This document shows positions 60,541 to 64,000 of a stretch of 64,000 nucleotides of DNA, in pieces. The translations under genes were made by a program, and so were the position numbers. The notes under the pieces are model-generated. The model saw only the letters and a list, made by a program, of their open reading frames with translations, was not told where the DNA came from and ran no database searches. Source of the DNA: Climacteris rufus (lineage: Eukaryota > Chordata > Aves > Passeriformes > Climacteridae); assembly GCA_013398175.1 (NCBI GenBank), contig VZRZ01008251.1, positions 119,786-183,785 on the forward strand. The letters run 5' to 3'. The number at the start of each line of letters is the position of its first letter. The first letter of the stretch is position 1.

Positions 60541-63500
60541 CGTTCCAGTTAGTAGAGAGAGTTTTGCTGCCGGTGTGGATGGGGCATAATTTGATTTAAA
60601 TGACTTTTGAAAAACAGTTCTCAAAATTGTTCCATGCATTTGCTTCCTGGCTACTGTTGAAAATATGGAGCTGAATATTTTCTGTGCTGTTTCAAACCAA
60701 TATGTTCTGGCAACCTCAGAGCTGGGCCCTGTGCATTACACTCTTGTTTCCAGTTCGCTGTGGCCTGGAGTGCAACACACAGCTCATGAGATGCACCAAA
60801 GTGGGAGGTCTTGTGAGGAGCAAGGCAATAGAGACCCAAGGTACAAGGAACATTTCATTGGGGTCCAGCAGGGAGACTGCCAGTTTTAAGGGCCTCTTTT
60901 ATGAAAAGAATTTGCTGGTAGGAGATGGAGAAGCTGTGTGTGCCTCTGAATTTTGTGAGTGTGTAGGGGAGGTTGATTCCTGAGTGTTGTTAAAGGTTGG
61001 ATGCTGAACTGAATCTTTTGCAATTCCCTGGGGTCAGACTTTTCTCACTGGAGAGATTTGCTGTGTAGATGATGGGCTATGGCTGAGGATTCATCAGTGC
61101 TTTAAGTGTGACAACATATAGCTGTGTAGAATAGCATGTGGGTTGGGAAGCTGAGACATGAGGTGTTTGCTGTATCACCTCTGCTCCAGGGACTTCTTGC
61201 CTTGGGGAATGTGTGTGGGAAGGTCAGTACAGTAACAGTAGGTATTCTGAAAATAGAGGCTGTTTTTTTAGCACCAAATCAAATCCCGGGGGTGGCAGCA
61301 GGAGTGGAAAGTGTGGAACAAATGTGTTGGTCTGGCTGTAGCAATACACAGGTCTTTGGTAGGGACTCCCAAGAGCACTCTGGGTTGGCTTGCCTGCACA
61401 GGAGATGGTCCAGTGTTCCCTGCGAGGGAATGAAGGACACTGCCCTTCCCCACATCTCTGACATCGTTACCCTCAGCGGTGGTTGATCTGGGACACGTGA
61501 GGAACCTGTGCTGAGCAGGGACAGCAGCTTCTGACAGCTTCTTCTGCTTCTCAGCAGTTGTTAGGGAGTACAAAAGGTGGGAGCATACAGGTGGAGCTGT
61601 TGGTCCTGTTAGGAGAGCCAGATGAAATGGTCCTGAGGAAACATGGACCTGATCCTAGGACTGTGTATCCTACAGGCAGTGGTGCAAGAGCCAGACTCGA
61701 GAGAGATGGGTTCAGGTGGACTACAGAGAATTGTCAGGAAGAGGTTGAAGCCAGGAGAAGGGTTGAGGAGAGACAGAGGCAGAGGCAACTGTCTCCTGAT
61801 CAGTGATAATGAAGTGTAGATAAACATGTTTGGAAGCAGACTGTAGGTGTGGGATGAGGGCCAGGGCAACGGGAATGGGGAGCTTTCAGAGGCAAATGAC
61901 AGGTCAGAGACCAGATAGGGAATGGAAATACATGGTGAGGAGACAGTTCTTGTTTTGGCTTTAGGATTCAGAAAGGTCAGTCTTGAGAATTTTCCCTGTT
62001 GATGCTTTTCCACTTGTTATTCTGGTTATTTGTGCAAGATGGTAGGAGAAGGACTTCAGATGGACTTGGAGGGAACACGCTCTAACCTGGGATGCTAAAG
62101 CACAGGGGAATGAGTGAATAGCCCAGGAATGAGGTTTATTGGTGGAAGAAGAATAAAGTACTGACAGAAGGTGGCTGTTTGGAGATATGTTTTTCTTCTG
62201 CAGTTAGTTCTGTTACTTGTGCAGGTCCTTAACAAGCCTGTATGTAGGGCTGTCTGCTCAGGTCGGACTCAACGTGTATGCTCAGTCTGATTATTTGAAT
62301 TAACTCTGCAGTAAAAATTCACTTTGCAGGTTAGCCTGAGCAGAGGGGTTGCAGGATTCTGGGGATTTAACAGGTTTGATGGTGAATACTGCAGGTCTGT
62401 CCCCATATTTTGTTTTCAAAACACAGGTGATAGATTTCATGTGTTTCTCTCCCACTTCTCACCTACTGCAGTGGGTGCAAGTCAGAGCAGAAATCATTGT
62501 TTCCAAGAAGCCTCTGTGTACTCAGATCATTTACCCCTTTGAATCCACAAGCAGGATGGCATTATAGTGACTGCTGTGACAAAACTGTGTGTGACATCTG
62601 GGAACAACAGAGTCCATTGAGAAGGAGCAAGTAGTCTTTTCCTAATCAAGAGGGAGAGATTTTAATATGGATGTTTGTAAGGTTATTGTATCCAACATGA
62701 TGTCTGAAATTTAAACTATAATGTGCTGTTATTATAAAATAACTGTCCTGGGGGCAGTTAGCAAGTGTTTCCAGTGAGTTAGAATTAAGAGATTGTAAAA
62801 AAAAAAGCAAAAAAACAAATCCAACCCCAAACCACAACAAAGCCCCTCAGTCTAACATTATTGTTATTTTAAAAGTAATGCCATAACTATTCCTACTGAA
62901 ACTAGTCACCTTTACTGAGTTGTCTTTGCCAGGGTTGTTTGGTGTGTGTAGGATTATGAAAAGAAGGAAAGGTGCTTGGGGACAGGTGTTTCTTTTCTTG
63001 TAAGTGCCATCTTTTTGTTATCCACGAAGCAGCTAGAGCGAGCCAGCCTTTGTTTGGTTACTCTTTTCAGAAAAAACAAAGCTCTTCCTCACAATGTTTA
63101 TGGTAGCTTGGCTCTAGTATGTGTCTATGAGCTGTGACAGCATCCTCGTGCTAGCCAGGCTTTGTTCCTCCTCCCTCGTGAGGGAACGCTAGGAAACCAG
63201 CTTTTAAGTGAAGCCTGTTTAATATGGCAAAAGCTGGGAGATGAATAGTTGCAGGTGTTCACAGCACTGGTATGAAATGGGCTGTTTGTGTTAGTGTTGT
63301 GGTAGCAACGATCCTTTTAATGAGGAGATGGTAATTTGGTCCAAAGCCCCTGTTTTCAGCTGTCCTCCTTTTGAAATAACCACTTTCAACCTGTTTCTGA
63401 GACTTGTTGCTTAACTAAGGCTCAACTGCAGAGAGGACCAACAGCTCTGAGCTAAACTTAGTCTCCCTACCCAGTATTGAGCATAATGACTTGTGTTTGG

Positions 63501-64000
63501 CTAAAGCAGAACTTGTGTTTGACCAAAGCATTTTTCAGAAGAAAGGCATCTTACCTTAGTTTTCAAACCTCAGAAGGTAAACTTGGGCTAACACTTTGTT
63601 TCCCTTCTAGCTGTTCCCACATTCAGTCCTTCCTGTTTAATGTGAGCTCTGTGTGCTGTGAACCTTCTTCAGCTCCCACTCGTTGGTGAATCAACTGCAC
63701 CTTTCTGTACAAGCAGGAGGAGCCTCTTTGTGCATCATCTGCCTGCCCCGATGAAGAGAGTTACCATGAATGGCTTGGCACTTCTAAAATCTTTAGGGCA
63801 AGTTACACATTCTGGGTTTGATTATTCATTAGGAGACACTTTACTGGGTTTTGACTGATTTGTGTAGAAAAGGTGTTGAGCTGTATAATCTCCATTCTTC
63901 CTCAGTATTCTTATGAAAATAACTCTTTAATACTAGCATTTCAAGTGAGATGAGGAATTTAATTTTCATGGAATCCGTGCAAAACAGCGGTAGTGAAGAT

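Larger units (their letters stand above)
38467..64000 (+). other. DIS3L2: DIS3L2 intron 6, at least 25.5 kb, continues past the window
   Basis: The donor GTCAGT at 38467 opens an intron with no recognised continuation in the window. I looked for the next DIS3L2 segment (human VVKPESNDK onward) in the + frames and did not find it. The intron holds a SINE at 56143-56280, an LTR core at 58260-58520, and A- or T-rich runs such as 47445-47460, 48419-48430 and 60488-60540. It also holds AT-rich segments that might be conserved regulatory DNA, for example around 44000-44120. The open frames inside it have no recognisable protein content. Confidence 0.8.

Noticed and set aside
61558..61806. + strand frame ending in an Arg/Glu-rich stretch (EEVEARRRVEERQRQRQ)
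   Set aside because: It looks coiled-coil-like, but it does not match the next part of DIS3L2, and a purine-rich DNA stretch explains the composition.

Overview
The window is vertebrate nuclear DNA, most likely from a passerine bird (songbird). The evidence is short exons separated by long introns with GT..AG borders, a CpG-island promoter, sparse repeats dominated by CR1-type elements, a retroviral-type LTR, and a tRNA-Ile-derived SINE with a CR1-like tail at 56143-56280. That SINE has the structure of TguSINE1, first described in zebra finch. There are no bacterial-style genes, operons or CRISPR arrays.

The one gene I can support is the 5' part of DIS3L2, on the + strand. It encodes the cytoplasmic 3'-5' exoribonuclease that degrades uridylated RNAs such as pre-let-7. 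The parts seen are a CpG-island promoter with non-coding exon 1 (about 10099-10208), then coding exons at 12616-13312, 28486-28644, 28938-29080, 34252-34305 and 38365-38466. All splice phases agree and give 385 codons in one frame. The last four exons match the start of known vertebrate DIS3L2 up to the beginning of the first cold-shock domain. The rest of the cold-shock domains and the RNB nuclease domain lie beyond 64000. No further exon was recognised in 38467-64000.

The most interesting feature is the large first coding exon (12616-13312). It adds 232 codons, and with 36 further in-frame codons puts 268 residues in front of the methionine that corresponds to the mammalian start. The added segment is not one I recognise. 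It has a good Kozak context, an upstream in-frame stop, no earlier ATG in the leader, and the right phase to splice to the conserved exons.

Layout: 1-9685 is GC-rich intergenic DNA with no gene I can support, but with two blocks that look like regulatory elements (about 1740-1870 and 5330-5610). At 9686-10035 there is a 51-bp minisatellite with a three-unit higher-order pattern, running into a 63-bp assembly gap (10036-10098) directly before the promoter. From about 10.6 kb onward the sequence is AT-richer intron carrying two ancient CR1 fragments, the SINE, an LTR core at 58260-58520 and a few simple repeats.
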